From Neorhizobium galegae bv. officinalis (lineage in GTDB: Bacteria > Pseudomonadota > Alphaproteobacteria > Rhizobiales > Rhizobiaceae): a stretch of 64,000 nt of DNA. Positions 8,838-17,872 of this stretch are shown here, in pieces. Location of the stretch: contig CCRI01000021.1 of the NCBI GenBank assembly GCA_000985875.1, positions 39,689-103,688 of the forward strand. The letters run 5' to 3'. The notes under the pieces are model-generated. The model was not told where the DNA came from, did no database searches, and saw nothing but the letters and a program-made list of their open reading frames with translations. The translations under genes and the position numbers were made by a program. The first letter of the stretch is position 1. The number at the start of each line of letters is the position of its first letter.

Positions 8838-9428
8838 GTGAAGCTCGATCCCAAAACAGTTGCCGATCTCGCGCTAGCGTTTCGGCCGAATGCCTGGCTG
8901 CGCGTTTTGCCGCGTGCCCACATGGCGACACCACTCGGCATGGGCTTTGGCAATAGCCGCTTTTCCAGCCCTCACAGGCGATTTCGCCTGGTCTACATCG
9001 CGCAGGATCTACCGACGGCGATTGCCGAAACGATCGTGCGTGACCGCTTCGAGGGCAGCGCCGACCGGGTGCTTGATGAAACAGAGTTCGAAGACTGGGC
9101 GATTGCCGAGGTTTCCGCTGTCGATCCCTTGACCATCCTCGATCTGAGAACCACCGGTCTGCTCAAGCTAGGAGTCAGCACCGATGCTGCCCGTGCGAAA
9201 ACACACAACGATGGGCAGGCGCTGAGCGAGGCCGTCTACGGAACCTTCGATGCTGACGGATTGTTGTACGCATCGCGGTTGACAGGTGCCCATTGCCTCG
9301 CGGTCTACGACCGTGCGGTGACGCGCAAGCTTGCGGCGACGCCGGCAATCGAGCTTCTTCGACACCCAGACCTCGTTCCCGCACTGAAGGAAATCGGTGT
9401 CTCGGTCCGGAGCGCCCGCTCTCCATGA
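8838..9428 (+). CDS. RES-domain toxin (NAD+ degrading)
   Basis: This 196-residue protein shows the RES fold pattern: an early Arg in LRVLPRAH, then FGNSRFSSPHRRFRLVY with YIAQDLPTAIAET providing the conserved Glu, and a Ser/Thr-containing C-terminal core. RES toxins are NAD+ phosphorylases or glycohydrolases that deplete NAD in the cell. GTG 8838 is chosen because it follows the antitoxin stop by four bases; an ATG at 8784 would overlap the antitoxin by 50 bases. The pair appears intact amid mobile debris and could stabilise this replicon segment. Confidence 0.85.
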   Translation: MKLDPKTVADLALAFRPNAWLRVLPRAHMATPLGMGFGNSRFSSPHRRFRLVYIAQDLPTAIAETIVRDRFEGSADRVLDETEFEDWAIAEVSAVDPLTILDLRTTGLLKLGVSTDAARAKTHNDGQALSEAVYGTFDADGLLYASRLTGAHCLAVYDRAVTRKLAATPAIELLRHPDLVPALKEIGVSVRSARSP

Positions 9429-9437
9429 CAGGCATTC

Positions 9438-9870
9438 TCACTCCCTTCTGCCGATGCGCTCATGGCCGCGACAGGGATGCATGGATAGCCCATCGAGCAC
9501 ATAGGCCGCCTCGCTTTCGGTCGGACTGATGGGCAGAATGCTGAAGTAGCCGTACTGATCTGACAGAGCTGTAGAATTTCGATCCAGGTTCGCTGCCGTA
9601 ATGCAAATTGATATCGCCGCGCTTTGCGGCTCGGTCGCTCGCGCGGAAGAACTGGCCATCGGATGATGACGTTGTGCCATAGCCCCAAAGGAGAGAATGC
9701 GGATGGCTGGTGTGTGCGTCCGTGATGCATGCTTGCGCGGCACGGTAGGTCTCAGAGCGGGTGTGGAAGGTGCGCATCCAGCTGATCTGGTGAGCGCTGA
9801 TTCCTTTTGATGCGCCCGCCATTCGTTTCGGACCGAGGTTCGTCCCATCTGCCAGAATGCCGGCGAGCAT
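9438..9870 (-). pseudogene. tnpA: Tn3-family transposase tnpA, internal fragment with frameshift
   Basis: The minus strand encodes part of the Tn3 DDE domain: ILADGTNLGPKRMAG, ISWMRTFHTRSETYRAAQ, SDGQFFRASDRAAKRGDI and GSEPGSKFYS. After a frame change near 9560 it continues as DQYGYFSILPISPTESEAAY. Both ends are lost. The 3' side stops beside the RES gene and the 5' side abuts a DUF849 fragment. A different part of a Tn3 tnpA occurs at 28.4-28.7 kb on the opposite strand. Confidence 0.8.
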
Positions 9871-9887
9871 GGCAGAGACATTTCTTG

Positions 9888-10085
9888 GGACGTCGCCAGT
9901 GCGAACATGTGCGCGTGGGCCTGGAGGACAACCTCTATTTGGGCAAGGGCGAACTCGCGCCGTCCAATGCCGACCAAGTTCGCAAGATCCGCCGTATCCT
10001 CGAGAAACTCTCCCTCATTGTCGCCACGCCCGACGAGGCGCGCGTTATGCTCTTGACCAAGGGAACGGACAACACCGCTTTCTGA
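9888..10085 (+). pseudogene. 3' fragment of a DUF849 / beta-keto acid cleavage enzyme gene
   Basis: The plus strand encodes HVRVGLEDNLYLGKGELA followed by SNADQVRKIRRILEKL and VATPDEARVML, which is the conserved C-terminus of BKACE (DUF849) enzymes. These use acetyl-CoA to cleave beta-keto acids. The N-terminal ~230 residues are absent and the fragment starts at the Tn3 remnant. It is a leftover of a catabolic gene. Confidence 0.65.
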
Positions 10086-10310
10086 GCGACTTAGAAGTGC
10101 CGCGTTGCCTTGGAGTTGCCGCCGAACTTTGAGCGGAACCCTAAGACCACAAAGGCTTCCCGTCATGATGACTGCGGTGCTCTGAGCGACAAGGCGGGCC
10201 TGGACCGGTCACTCGCGTACTCGCGGAGCCGGTCAGCGTCTTTCGTGGGTGCTGAGCTTAGTCGGTCGCCCGGGCTGAAAGGGGCTATCTTAAAGTAGGC
10301 AGGTGCCTCA

Positions 10311-11468
10311 TTGCCCGAGCAGCAGCTCGAGGGCGGCGTGCTGCGGATCGAGCTCGTCGAAGGGCGGGTGGGCAAGGTCACCGTTGAGGGCGCGACGCGT
10401 TCCGCAGATTACGTGCGCGGGCGTGCGCAGCTGGAACCCGGCACGGTGGTGGATGTGCCCGATCTCAGCGGCCGCATGGCGGCGCAGAACCGCATCAGTG
10501 AGGTGCATATCCGCATCGCATTGCAGCCGGGCACGGATTTTGGCCAGAACGATATCACCCTTTCGGTGACCGAGCCGAAGGAAGACATTCTCGACGTCTT
10601 CCTCGACAATTTCGGCTCGCCGACGACCGGCCGGTTTCAGCGCGGCTTGCTTTTCCAGCATTATGGCCTGCTCGGGATCGACGACCGGTTGAAGCTCTAC
10701 GGCGTGCATGCCGAGGGCAACCTCTCCGGCAATGCCTCCTATACGTTCGGCTTCAAGGGGCTGGACGTGACCGGTGGCTCGCGCAGCGCCGGCATCAATT
10801 TCATCCAGCCGGTCTATTCCGATGGCACGTGGCTGGCGATGCTCAATCTCGGCGGCACGCTCAGCCATTCGACGACCAAGCAGAGCGGCATCGCCTTTAC
10901 CGACAATCGCACACTGAAACCCTTGATCGGCGCGACGTTCAACTATTACGGACAGGATTTTTCCGCCTCCTTCGCGCCGTCCTATCCCTACGGGCGGACG
11001 GATATCAAGGTCACCGAAGCCCTCGACGAAGCGGAGTTCTTCAACGGTACCGCGTCCTTTTCCGCCGTGCTGCCGCAAGATTTCGCGCTGCAGGGTTTCG
11101 GTGCCTGGCAGGTTTCGTCGAAGCCGCTGGTGACGGGCGACCAGCTGTTCCAGATCGGCGGCGCAACCACGGTGCGCGGATACGGCAACTCGGTCGGCGG
11201 CGGCAGCGGTTATTATGCCAATCTCGAGTTGCACAAGAGCTTCAACGGCGATTTCGGCGTGGTCGATGTGTTCACCTTCGTCGACAATGGCGCGGTCTAA
11301 TCCACCAGCCCGTCGAAGATCAGCCTCACCGGCGTCGGTACCGGTGTTTCCTATTCCTATAACCAGCGCCAGACGCTGCAAGCGACGCTCGGCGTACCGG
11401 TCGGTGATCCGGTGCCTGGCAGCCCGGATTATACGGTGTTCGCCCGGGTGATCGGCCGTATCTTCTGA
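10311..11468 (+). pseudogene. ShlB/FhaC/HecB-type outer-membrane transporter (TpsB), N-terminus lost and internal stop codon
   Basis: The frame begins inside the POTRA region (LPEQQLEGGVLRIELVEG) and continues through the ShlB beta-barrel, with GYGNSVGGGSGYYANLEL near the C-terminus. A TAA at 11298-11300 interrupts it after TFVDNGAV. The same frame then runs on as SKISLTGVGTGVSYSYN and ends in VIGRIF, with the C-terminal Phe of outer-membrane proteins. Family members secrete large TpsA exoproteins. The signal peptide and first POTRA are missing, and no tpsA partner is present, so the gene is dead. Confidence 0.8.
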
Positions 11469-11510
11469 TAGGGTGCCGGGAGTGTTTAGGGTTGTCTGCG
11501 GGAGAAAGTC

Positions 11511-12227
11511 TTGAAACGTGTCGGTGTGATCGGACGCGGCCGCATTGCCGGGCCGGTGATCGAGGCCATCCGCAACAATGGCGACTGGCAGCTGGCCGGC
11601 GTTCTGGCCCGCAATCCGAGCCGGGAATTCGAGCTGCAGGCCGATGCATTTTTCGACCGTGACTATGACCTGATCATTGAGGCGGCCGGGCCGGAAGCCT
11701 TGCATGAACATGCAATCCGGGCGCTGGCAATGGCGGATCTGTGGACCGTCAGCGGCAGTGTGCTGGCCGATGATGGTTTCCGGCAAGCGGTCGAACGGGC
11801 CGGAACGCAGTCCGGTCACCGGCTTCGGCTTCTGTCCGGCTCGATGGCGGGCCTCGATGGCGTTGCGGCGCAGGCGGCGGGCGGTGCTTCAAGGCTTGAA
11901 ATCATCAACCAGCGGCCGGGTCTTGGCAAACAGGCGGGCACGGTGTTTTCCGGATCGCTGCGGGACGCGGCCGGGCTTTATCCGGACGAGGTCAATGCAG
12001 CTGTGGCCGTGGCGCTTGCGGGTCCCGGCATCAACACCACGACCATGACGCTTGTCGATCCGGGTCCGGGGGGCGAACACCGGCTGATGCTGAAGGGTGA
12101 CGGCGGTTTTGCGACGCTCGACGTCGATATCCTGATCCGGCCGTTGTCGCTGGGCCATCTGCATCCCGTGGCGGCGTCGATTATCGCCGCCCTGAAGGAC
12201 GCAACGCGCCCGATCCGCATCGGTTAA
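11511..12227 (+). CDS. nadX: L-aspartate dehydrogenase family protein (NadX-like)
   Basis: This 238-residue protein has an N-terminal Rossmann domain (VGVIGRGRIAGPVIEAI) and the aspartate dehydrogenase C-terminal domain with NAAVAVALAGPGINTTTM. Family members oxidise L-aspartate to iminoaspartate or act on related amino acids. The start is TTG 11511 with GGAG ten bases upstream; no ATG is better placed. It converges on the ABC permease genes with a seven-base gap, so the two units end back to back. Its role with the neighbouring tryptophan/hydantoin genes is unknown; NAD synthesis or amino-acid catabolism are both possible. Confidence 0.75.
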   Translation: MKRVGVIGRGRIAGPVIEAIRNNGDWQLAGVLARNPSREFELQADAFFDRDYDLIIEAAGPEALHEHAIRALAMADLWTVSGSVLADDGFRQAVERAGTQSGHRLRLLSGSMAGLDGVAAQAAGGASRLEIINQRPGLGKQAGTVFSGSLRDAAGLYPDEVNAAVAVALAGPGINTTTMTLVDPGPGGEHRLMLKGDGGFATLDVDILIRPLSLGHLHPVAASIIAALKDATRPIRIG

Positions 12228-12234
12228 ACCCTCG

Positions 12235-13128
12235 TCACGCCTTCGGGTCGAGCGCGTCGTGCAATCCGTCGCCGAGAAGGTTGAAGCCGAGCACGGTCAG
12301 GAAGATCGCGATGCCCGGATAGATCGCCATCCACGGCGCGAGGCCAAGCGAGGAACGCGCCGAGTTCAGCATGCTGCCCCAGCTCGCATCCGGCGGCTGC
12401 TGGCCAAGGCCGAGAAAGGCAAGTGCCGCCTCGGCAATGATCGCGGTGGCGATCGCCAGCGTCGACTGTACCAGAAGCGGCGGCAGGGCGTTGGCGAAGA
12501 TGTACTTAGTTAGGATCGTCGACGGGCGCACGCCCATGGAGCGCGCCGCCTCGATATATTCCTCCACCTTGATGATCAGCGTCTGGCCGCGGGCGAGGCG
12601 TGCAAAGACCGGCGCGGTGGAAACGCCGATGGCGATCATCGCATTGGTGAGGCTCGGGCCGAGAAAGGCGGCGAGCGCAATGGCGAGAATGAGGAAGGGA
12701 ATGGCGAGAAACGCATCGACGACGCGCATCACCACCACATCCAGCACGCCGCCGGCAAAACCGGAAATGATGCCGATCGGTACGCCGATGGCAAAGGCGA
12801 TCACCACCGAGACGACACCGGCGTAAAGCGAGGCGCGCGCGCCATAGAGCACGCGGGACAGCACGTCGCGGCCGAGTTCGTCGGTGCCGAACCAGTGTGC
12901 AGCCGAGGGCGCCTTGCGCACCAGGCCCCAGTTCGTCTTGATCGGATCGAAGGGCGAGATCAGCGGTGCGACGATGGCGATGACAACGAACAGCGCCACG
13001 ATGGCAAGGCCGAAGACGGCGGCGCGGTTGCGCGTGAACCGGCGCACCATGCGTCTCAGCTCGGAAACGGTAGCCGCCTCGGTGGATCCGATGGCAACGG
13101 GGGCGATGGAAGGGCTCGATGCACTCAC
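12235..13128 (-). CDS. ABC transporter permease, DppC/OppC type
   Basis: This 297-residue inner-membrane permease has about six hydrophobic segments, the OppC N-terminal region, and the EAA loop AARSMGVRPSTILTKYIFANALPP (key residues EAARSMG). It pairs with the upstream DppB-like gene to form the channel of a peptide/nickel-type importer. The start is GTG 13128, which overlaps the upstream stop codon by four bases (GTGA). The minus-strand frame is open further upstream but only as a shadow of the DppB gene. No dppD/dppF ATPase genes follow. Confidence 0.9.
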   Translation of the reverse strand: MSASSPSIAPVAIGSTEAATVSELRRMVRRFTRNRAAVFGLAIVALFVVIAIVAPLISPFDPIKTNWGLVRKAPSAAHWFGTDELGRDVLSRVLYGARASLYAGVVSVVIAFAIGVPIGIISGFAGGVLDVVVMRVVDAFLAIPFLILAIALAAFLGPSLTNAMIAIGVSTAPVFARLARGQTLIIKVEEYIEAARSMGVRPSTILTKYIFANALPPLLVQSTLAIATAIIAEAALAFLGLGQQPPDASWGSMLNSARSSLGLAPWMAIYPGIAIFLTVLGFNLLGDGLHDALDPKA

Positions 13129-14075
13129 AGCGTTTTCGACCTCAGCTTCGGATTGGCCCAGAAATACAGGACATCGGCGAGCAGGCTCATCAGCACGAAG
13201 GCGGCGCCCGAGAGCAGCGTCACGGCCTGAACCGCCTGGTATTCGCGGTTGAACACCGCATCGACGACCATCTTGCCGATGCCGGGGATGGAAAAGATCT
13301 GCTCGGTCAGCACGGCGCCGGCCAGAAGCGTGCCGAACTGCAGCGTCGCGAGCGTGATGATCGGCACCTGCGCGTTGAGAAAGGCGTGCTTGAGGATGAC
13401 GATCCACTCCCGCTGCCCCTTGGCGCGGGCGGTACGGACATAGTCCTGGCTCATCACGGTCAGCATCGCGCTTCGCGTGTGGCGCATCATGGCGGCGGCA
13501 AGCGCGGTGCCCAGCACGATCGCCGGCATGGTGATCGATTTCAGGCTCGCCCAGGGATCGACGAACGGGCTGACATAGCCGCTGGCGGGCAGCCAACCGA
13601 GGTTCACCGCAAACAGCAGGATCATCATGATCCCCAGCCAGAAATTCGGGATGGAGATGCCGGAGAGCGCGGTGATCGTGACGACATGATCCCAGCCGCG
13701 GCCGCGCCAGATCGCGGCAAGAATGCCGGCCGGTATGCCGATGATCAGCGAGATGAACATGGCGGCCAGCGCCAGATGCAGGGTTACCGGGATCTTCGCC
13801 GCCAGCATCGGGCCGATTTCCTCGCGCGTCCGGTAGGACACGCCGAAATCGCCATGCATGACGCTTGTGATCCAGTGCCAGTATTGCACGATGAGCGGAT
13901 CGTTGAAGCCGTAACGTTCGCGAATTTCCGCCAGCATGGCGGGCGTCGCCTCGCCGCCGCCGATCACCAGCGCCGGATCGCCCGGCAGCAGCTGCTGGAG
14001 ACAGAAGACGATGACCGAGATGATCAGAAGCGTTGGTATGGCGACTAGCAATCGCTGGATTAGGAAACCGATCAT
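13125..14075 (-). CDS. ABC transporter permease, DppB/OppB type
   Basis: This 316-residue permease has an N-terminal membrane helix (LLVAIPTLLIISVIVFCLQQ), the conserved LPGDPA, GDFGVSYR and SIPNFWLG motifs, and an EAA loop near RTARAKGQREWIV. It forms half of the channel for the solute-binding protein encoded just upstream. ATG 14075 is preferred because GAGGAG lies six bases before it; ATG 14081 would touch the ribosome site. Confidence 0.9.
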   Translation of the reverse strand: MIGFLIQRLLVAIPTLLIISVIVFCLQQLLPGDPALVIGGGEATPAMLAEIRERYGFNDPLIVQYWHWITSVMHGDFGVSYRTREEIGPMLAAKIPVTLHLALAAMFISLIIGIPAGILAAIWRGRGWDHVVTITALSGISIPNFWLGIMMILLFAVNLGWLPASGYVSPFVDPWASLKSITMPAIVLGTALAAAMMRHTRSAMLTVMSQDYVRTARAKGQREWIVILKHAFLNAQVPIITLATLQFGTLLAGAVLTEQIFSIPGIGKMVVDAVFNREYQAVQAVTLLSGAAFVLMSLLADVLYFWANPKLRSKTL

Positions 14076-14185
14076 CAGCATCTCCTCTTTGCGTCCAGAG
14101 GGCGGGCCGCCGGAAAGGTGGCGGCCAGAGAGACGACCCGGAATGCCGGGTCGTCAGGCGCGGAAGGACTTGTTCTCAAGTCTGC

Positions 14186-15694
14186 TCAGTTCAGGGTCAG
14201 GCCGTCAAGCTTCGGGAAGCCGTCGCCGGTGGTGTGAAAGCCCTTCAGGCCTGCCTTGGCCACGAAAAGCGGCTTCTGGTGGTAGAGATAGAGAACCGGG
14301 CGATCCTTGACGGCGAGCGCTGCGGCTTCCTTGAAGATCTCCATGCGCTTTGCCGGGTCGGTCGCGGTGCGGCTCGCTTCCAGGAGCTTGTCCATTTCGG
14401 GGCTTTTGTAGCGGGTCAGGTTGCGGCCGCCGGTGGAGTGCAGCACGGCGAAGGCGACCGTATCCAGGTCGTTGGCGAATTGCGGGCCGATTGGGCCCCA
14501 GGATTCGAACTTGCCTTCGTCGGTCATCTTGAGCGTCGTGGCGAAATCGACGACGTCGAGCTTGATCGCAAATCCGGCATCCGAGCCCATGGCTTGGATC
14601 ATTTCACCGACGCGGACCGACAGCGGCCGGTTCGGCACGAGAATGGTGAAGGGCACCGGACCCTTGATGCCAGCCTCGGCGATCAGCGCCTTGGCCTTGG
14701 CGGGATCGCGTGCCGGGACCGGGAATTTCGAATTGTAGAAGGGCGAATCCGGTGCGGCGAACTGGTTGCCCGCCTGATACTGGCCGGCAAACGCAACATC
14801 GACGATCGCCTGGCGGTCGATCGAATATTCGAGCGCTTCGCGGATCTTCGGGTTCTGCATCGGGCCGTTGAAGTTGAAGTTCAGAACCAGCGTCTGGTTG
14901 TTGAGAACCGTGATCGGCAGGATCTGCAGCTTCTTGTCGCTGGCAAGCGAGGCGGCGTTGGACGGGTCGAGCTTTTCCATCAGGTCCAGCTCGCCGGACT
15001 GAAGGTTGGCCAGGCGCACCGCGTCATCCGGGATGATGCGGAAAATCACCTTGTCGAAGGAATATTTGCCGGCGTCGTAATAGGCCGTGTCCTTGGCGAG
15101 CACGATGCGATCCTGCGCGACACGTTCGACGAACTTGTACGGGCCGATGCAGACCGGTGCGCGGCCGAGGTTTTCACCGAGCGACTTGATCGCCGCCGGC
15201 GAGAAGATGATGCCCGGACGCTCGGCAAGCTTGGACAGCAGCTGGGCGCTTGGAACCTTGGTCTTGATGATGACCTTGTTGGCGCTCGGTGCCTCGACGC
15301 TGGCGATGGTCGAGATGTCGTCGGCGCGCTGCGAGCCCTTGCCGAGATAACGCTCGATGTTGATCTTCACCGCTTCGGCGTCGAACGGCGTGCCGTCCTG
15401 GAATTTTGCGCCTTCCACCAGATCCATCGTCAGGGTCAGGCCGTCAGCCGACCAGTTCCAGCTCTTGGCGAGACCGGGGGTCAGCGTCAGCTTGCTATCC
15501 GTCCACATCAGGCGGTCGCACATGGCGGTCAGCACGGTGATGCCGGTCTGGGCGCGGTTGGTCATCGAATCCAGCGCGTCTGGATCGTCTGCGAGCGCGA
15601 TGCGAAGATCGGCCGAATGGGCGGCTGCGCCAAACGCTGCGGTAGCCAGGGCCGCAAGCGCGACCGAGCGAATGTGAGAGGCGATGCGCTTCAT
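14186..15694 (-). CDS. ABC transporter substrate-binding protein, family 5 (peptide/opine type)
   Basis: This 502-residue periplasmic protein starts with a Sec signal peptide (MKRIASHIRSVALAALATAA, cleavage after SAD or AHS). The SBP_bac_5 fold follows, with WNWSADGLTLTMDL and the family pattern GPYKFVERV. It delivers its ligand to the two downstream permeases. GGAG lies directly upstream of ATG 15694. A 15-base palindrome (15719-15733) lies 25 bases upstream, so this gene begins its own regulated unit. The ligand is unknown; a tryptophan-containing or cyclic peptide would suit the neighbours. Confidence 0.9.
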   Translation of the reverse strand: MKRIASHIRSVALAALATAAFGAAAHSADLRIALADDPDALDSMTNRAQTGITVLTAMCDRLMWTDSKLTLTPGLAKSWNWSADGLTLTMDLVEGAKFQDGTPFDAEAVKINIERYLGKGSQRADDISTIASVEAPSANKVIIKTKVPSAQLLSKLAERPGIIFSPAAIKSLGENLGRAPVCIGPYKFVERVAQDRIVLAKDTAYYDAGKYSFDKVIFRIIPDDAVRLANLQSGELDLMEKLDPSNAASLASDKKLQILPITVLNNQTLVLNFNFNGPMQNPKIREALEYSIDRQAIVDVAFAGQYQAGNQFAAPDSPFYNSKFPVPARDPAKAKALIAEAGIKGPVPFTILVPNRPLSVRVGEMIQAMGSDAGFAIKLDVVDFATTLKMTDEGKFESWGPIGPQFANDLDTVAFAVLHSTGGRNLTRYKSPEMDKLLEASRTATDPAKRMEIFKEAAALAVKDRPVLYLYHQKPLFVAKAGLKGFHTTGDGFPKLDGLTLN

Positions 15695-15718
15695 ATAATT
15701 TCTCCGTTCCCGTTTATT

Positions 15719-15733
15719 TTGATCTTTGATCAA
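15719..15733. promoter_or_regulatory. Operator palindrome TTGATC-TTT-GATCAA upstream of the ABC importer genes
   Basis: TTGATCTTTGATCAA is a perfect palindrome with a three-base centre. The same 15-mer occurs at 28396-28410, and its exact reverse complement at 19958-19972. It lies between hyuA and the solute-binding protein gene, 25 bases before the latter. It is the probable binding site of the GntR/FCD regulator at 24.7-25.4 kb. Confidence 0.75.
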
Positions 15734-15790
15734 CTTTTTCTTGAGAGTGCCGTAAACCCTTCGGGCCGTCAATCCCTTGTTGCAGTGCGA

Positions 15791-17872
15791 TCAGGCCGTT
15801 TTGTCGTCTGGAACCAGCACGAGGTTTCCATGTGGCTCGACGGTAGCCTGCCAGCCCGGAATGATCCAGACCGTCGTGTCATCCTGTTCCACGATAGCAG
15901 GGCCGCTGACGGCAAATCCCGATCGCAGATCGGCGCGCCGGAAGAGCGCGGCGTCCACCCATTCACCCTTATGATAGACCTTTCGCGTGCCGGATGACTG
16001 TGCCGTTCCGGTTTCGAGCACTCGCTCGACCTGTGTTTCGTTCAGGGCTGCAATCGCTAGGCGTACGGTGCTGACCCGAACTGATGCGGCGCGGTCGGCA
16101 AAACCGTAGAGCCGCTCATGTTCGGCATGGAAAAGTTCCAGCAGGGCCGCACCGTCAAGCTGCTCGCGCATCGCCTCGGGCACGAAGATTTCCAGCTCGT
16201 AGGCCTGGTCGGCAAACCGCATGTCGGCCTTGACCCGGAAGGAGAGCGCGGCACCGGAATCCGTTTCGCCGGCGATCCAGGCAAGCGATTCCTTCATCAT
16301 GTCGGTGATCGCGTCGGCGACACGGGAGAACCCGTCGCCGGCCGGCGTCAGCAGCACACCGAGCGAGCGGGCAAAATCGCGGCGGATGTCGGCAAGGCTT
16401 GCGCCAAGCGCACAGAACGTGCCGGGGGCAAGCGGGATCACCACCTTTTCAAGCCGGGCTTCTTCGGCCAGCAAGGTGGCATGGGTGGCACCGGCACCAC
16501 CGAAGGCGACCAGCGCGAACTGGCGATGGTCGAGACCGCGCCGCGCCAGCATTTTCGACAGTTCCACGGCCATCTTGGCGGTTGCGACCTTGAGCGCTGC
16601 CGCTGCCGCCTCTTCGGCCGGGTTTGCCACATCGAGGTTCAGTGCCCTCGCAAGCTTGCGCAGGCCTTCGACCGCCGGCTCCTTGGCCAGCTGCATGCGG
16701 CCGCCGAGGAAGGTGGTCGGATCGAGAATGCCGCTTGTGAGATAGCAGTCGGTGATCGCCACGCGTTCGCCGCCGCGACCGTAGCAGATCGGTCCGGGAT
16801 CGGAGCCGACGCTTTCCGGGCCGATCTTCAAAATGCCCTGCGCATCGATCCAGACAGCCGATCCGCCGCCGGCGCCGATGGCGGTCACCGCCACGACCGG
16901 CAGGATGATCGGGAAAATGCCGACCTGGGCAAGCTGGGTATATTCCGGCTCGCCGCCCATGACGACGGCCATGTCGGTGGAGGTGCCCCCCATGTCGAGC
17001 GTCACGAGATGATCGCGCAGATCGGCCGGCGCCATCTTGACCGAGGCGACCACGCCGGCGGCCGGGCCGGAGAGCACGGTGTCGATCGGCCGGGCGCGGG
17101 CGGTCTGCAGGCTCACGGTGCCGCCATTGTTGGTGGTGATGAAGATCGGTGCGGTCAGGCCGAGCCCGCGCATGCGGCTTTCCAGCCGGTCGAAATAGGA
17201 TTTCATCAGTGGCTGGATATAGGCGTTCAAGCCGGCGAGAAGGCCACGCTCGTATTCGCGCATTTCCGGCCAGATGGAGGCGCTTTCGGTCACCGGCAAT
17301 TCGCCCAGCCGCTTGCGCAGGCCCTCCGCCACCAGCTGCTCCAGTTCCGGATGCCGGAAGGAGTTGATCAGCATCACCGCGACGGCCTTCAGGTCGGCGG
17401 CGCGGATTTCGTCCGCCAGCCGATCCAGTTCGGCCTCATCCGGCCTGTGCACGATCTCGCCATTGGACAGGCAGCGGGCATTGACCTCGAACACGAGATT
17501 GCGCGGGATGAGCGGCGTTTCGCGCTTGGCGGTGAAATCGAAGGCAGACGGCATGCGCGAGCGGGCGATTTCCAGCACGTCGCGATTGCCGCGGGAGACG
17601 ACCATGCCGAGACGCGGTCCGTTGCGCTGCAGGATCGAGTTCAGCGCCAGCGTCGTGCCGTGCATGACCAGTTCGACATCGCTTGCCGCAATGCCGGCGC
17701 GGGCGAGCAACCCACCGATGCCGCGCTCGACGGCCAGCGACGGATCGCTCGGCACGCTCGGTTCCTTGAAGAAGACGCGTTTTCCCGTGCCGTTTTCAGC
17801 GGCGACGAAATCGTTGAACGTGCCGCCGACATCGATGCCGATCCGCCAGCCTGTGCGTGTCGTCGTCGTCAT
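15791..17872 (-). CDS. hyuA: Hydantoinase/oxoprolinase subunit A (ATP-binding)
   Basis: This 693-residue HyuA-family protein opens with the ASKHA phosphate-binding motif IGIDVGGTFNDFVA and has the second one, LDMGGTSTDMAVV, near residue 290. The C-terminal hydantoinase domain includes VAFGGAGATHA. With HyuB it forms ATP-dependent amidohydrolases or carboxylases such as N-methylhydantoinase, 5-oxoprolinase and acetophenone carboxylase; the substrate cannot be told from sequence. It overlaps hyuB by four bases (ATGA), so translation is coupled. Confidence 0.88.
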   Translation of the reverse strand: MTTTTRTGWRIGIDVGGTFNDFVAAENGTGKRVFFKEPSVPSDPSLAVERGIGGLLARAGIAASDVELVMHGTTLALNSILQRNGPRLGMVVSRGNRDVLEIARSRMPSAFDFTAKRETPLIPRNLVFEVNARCLSNGEIVHRPDEAELDRLADEIRAADLKAVAVMLINSFRHPELEQLVAEGLRKRLGELPVTESASIWPEMREYERGLLAGLNAYIQPLMKSYFDRLESRMRGLGLTAPIFITTNNGGTVSLQTARARPIDTVLSGPAAGVVASVKMAPADLRDHLVTLDMGGTSTDMAVVMGGEPEYTQLAQVGIFPIILPVVAVTAIGAGGGSAVWIDAQGILKIGPESVGSDPGPICYGRGGERVAITDCYLTSGILDPTTFLGGRMQLAKEPAVEGLRKLARALNLDVANPAEEAAAAALKVATAKMAVELSKMLARRGLDHRQFALVAFGGAGATHATLLAEEARLEKVVIPLAPGTFCALGASLADIRRDFARSLGVLLTPAGDGFSRVADAITDMMKESLAWIAGETDSGAALSFRVKADMRFADQAYELEIFVPEAMREQLDGAALLELFHAEHERLYGFADRAASVRVSTVRLAIAALNETQVERVLETGTAQSSGTRKVYHKGEWVDAALFRRADLRSGFAVSGPAIVEQDDTTVWIIPGWQATVEPHGNLVLVPDDKTA

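Noticed and set aside
9438..10166. A single 242-codon minus-strand frame covering both the Tn3 fragment and the DUF849 fragment.
   Set aside because: Only the last ~30 codons of the frame match Tn3 TnpA; the rest is antisense to the DUF849 piece, so it is not one gene.
12235..13596. Long minus-strand frame extending the DppC-like permease to 453 codons.
   Set aside because: The extra 156 codons overlap the DppB-like gene in another frame and lack protein character; GTG 13128 gives the family length and a GTGA overlap.
13119..14048. Long plus-strand frames opposite the ABC, hydantoinase and permease genes (also 14033-15997, 16118-18004, 18112-19659).
   Set aside because: They are His/Asp/Gly/Arg-rich antisense shadows of well-supported genes, caused by high GC at third positions.
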